Positions 63,496 to 64,000 of a DNA stretch of 64,000 nt are shown here, piece after piece (the first letter of the stretch is position 1; every line of letters begins with the position of its first letter). The notes beneath the pieces are model-generated. The model was not told the origin of the DNA, did not search any database, and worked only from the letters and a program-made list of their open reading frames with translations. The stretch is from an uncultured Ruminococcus sp. (GTDB lineage: Bacteria > Bacillota > Clostridia > Oscillospirales > Ruminococcaceae). Both the position numbers and the translations under genes were made by a program. The stretch covers positions 1 to 64,000 of the forward strand of contig CAMCRP010000001.1 of NCBI GenBank assembly GCA_945877315.1, given 5' to 3'.

Positions 63496-64000
63496 ATGTC
63501 ACAGAAATTCATTGTGGAAACCTCCGCAAGACACGTTCATGTTACCAAGGAAACATTTGAGATCCTTTTCGGTGCAGGCAAGGAGCTTACCAAGAAGAAG
63601 GATCTTTCCCAGCCCGGTCAGTTTGCTTGTGAGGAGAGAGTTGACGTTGTAGGCGAGAAGAGCACACTTAAAAATGTATCTATTCTCGGTCCCTTCAGAA
63701 GCGCAAATCAGGTTGAGCTGTCCGCTACCGATGCTCGTTCCGTAGGCATCAAGGCTCCTATCAGAGAGAGCGGCGACGTTGCAGGTTCGGGCGCATGCAA
63801 GCTGGTTGGTCCCTGCGGCGAGGTTGAGATGTCCGAGGGCGTTATTATTGCAAAAAGACATATCCACCTGACCCCCGCCGATGCCGAAGAGCTGGGTGTT
63901 AAGGATAAGGACGTTGTTTACGTTAAGGTTGACACTGACGGCAGAAGTGCTATTCTCGGTGATGTTGTCTGTCGTGTTTCCGACAAATTTGCAAGAGCTA
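63496..64000 (+). CDS. pduL: PduL-type phosphate acyltransferase (3' end outside window)
   Basis: ATG 63496 follows AAGGAGATAG. The 168 visible residues include FIVETSARHVHVTKETF and, later, IIAKRHIHLTPADAEELGV: the two His-x-His zinc-binding signatures of the PduL family. There is also LGPFRSANQVELSATDARSVGIKAPIRESGD, the typical CoA/phosphate-site segment. PduL converts acyl-CoA and phosphate to acyl-phosphate and CoA, serving acetate formation or, in microcompartments, propanediol use. No encapsulation peptide precedes the domain and the promoter is strong, so the general acetyl-CoA to acetyl-phosphate role is more likely. The gene runs off the window end. Confidence 0.92.
   Translation, partial: MSQKFIVETSARHVHVTKETFEILFGAGKELTKKKDLSQPGQFACEERVDVVGEKSTLKNVSILGPFRSANQVELSATDARSVGIKAPIRESGDVAGSGACKLVGPCGEVEMSEGVIIAKRHIHLTPADAEELGVKDKDVVYVKVDTDGRSAILGDVVCRVSDKFARA

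Overview
The window looks like a chromosomal segment of an anaerobic, Ruminococcus-like member of the Clostridia (Oscillospiraceae). This rests on gene content: a GlgC/GlgD pair, the sporulation phosphatase SpoIIE, AddB, a SAM-I riboswitch in front of metK, secreted GH26 and GH2 glycan hydrolases, and promoters with clean TTGACA-17-TATAAT boxes and AGGAGG-type ribosome sites. No rRNA, tRNA, phage, integrase, transposase or CRISPR array was seen, so the genus is an inference.

Layout. 1-5.3 kb: the 3' part of a GH2 beta-galactosidase, a dense array of abutting perfect hairpins, then an ECF sigma factor with a membrane-anchored beta-propeller protein. 5.6-9.3 kb: a YfhO-type membrane glycosyltransferase and a LytTR/DUF3021 pair whose LytTR gene has an in-frame stop. 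9.6-12.7 kb: a metal-responsive operon (ArsR repressor, methyltransferase, P-type ATPase). 12.8-19.5 kb: a small acidic membrane protein and a glycogen operon glgB-glgC-glgD-glgA. 19.6-23 kb: pnuC and spoIIE. 23.2-28 kb: a histidine kinase/response regulator facing an ABC exporter. 28.2-32.2 kb: a GH26 lipoprotein, a hairpin-rich island and a chemoreceptor. 32.4-38 kb: an Rrf2 regulator, a second ECF-sigma/ABC operon, a 3'-5' exonuclease and an enzyme-I-like protein lacking its C-terminal half. 38.2-50 kb: addB, five paralogous transglutaminase-like lipoproteins and a CNNM/CorC-type protein, all head to tail. 50-59.4 kb: a cell-surface glycan cluster with a GT-C-like membrane protein and five GT4-type glycosyltransferases, four of them in two tandem copies of a GT/GT/coiled-coil module. 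59.5-64 kb: a second branching enzyme under a MarR regulator, metK with its riboswitch, and the 5' part of a PduL-type phosphotransacylase.

How it fits together. The cell takes up or degrades plant mannans and galactosides (GH2, GH26), stores glucan as glycogen (glg operon plus a second branching enzyme), and invests heavily in its surface (glycosyltransferases, YfhO, transglutaminase-like lipoproteins). Several small regulatory units each pair a regulator with membrane proteins (two ECF sigma factors, LytTR, a two-component system, ArsR, MarR).

The least ordinary content is partly non-coding. There are islands of back-to-back perfect palindromes (2392-2628, 29883-30252), a MITE-like element with 10-bp terminal inverted repeats (49985-50091), and a dispersed AAGTGRA-type repeat bounded by AATGTG and GAATT that recurs in at least six intergenic places, often as facing pairs. 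On the protein side the five-gene transglutaminase-like lipoprotein array and the duplicated glycosyltransferase module deserve most attention. All functional calls were made by reading the sequence; no database search was run.
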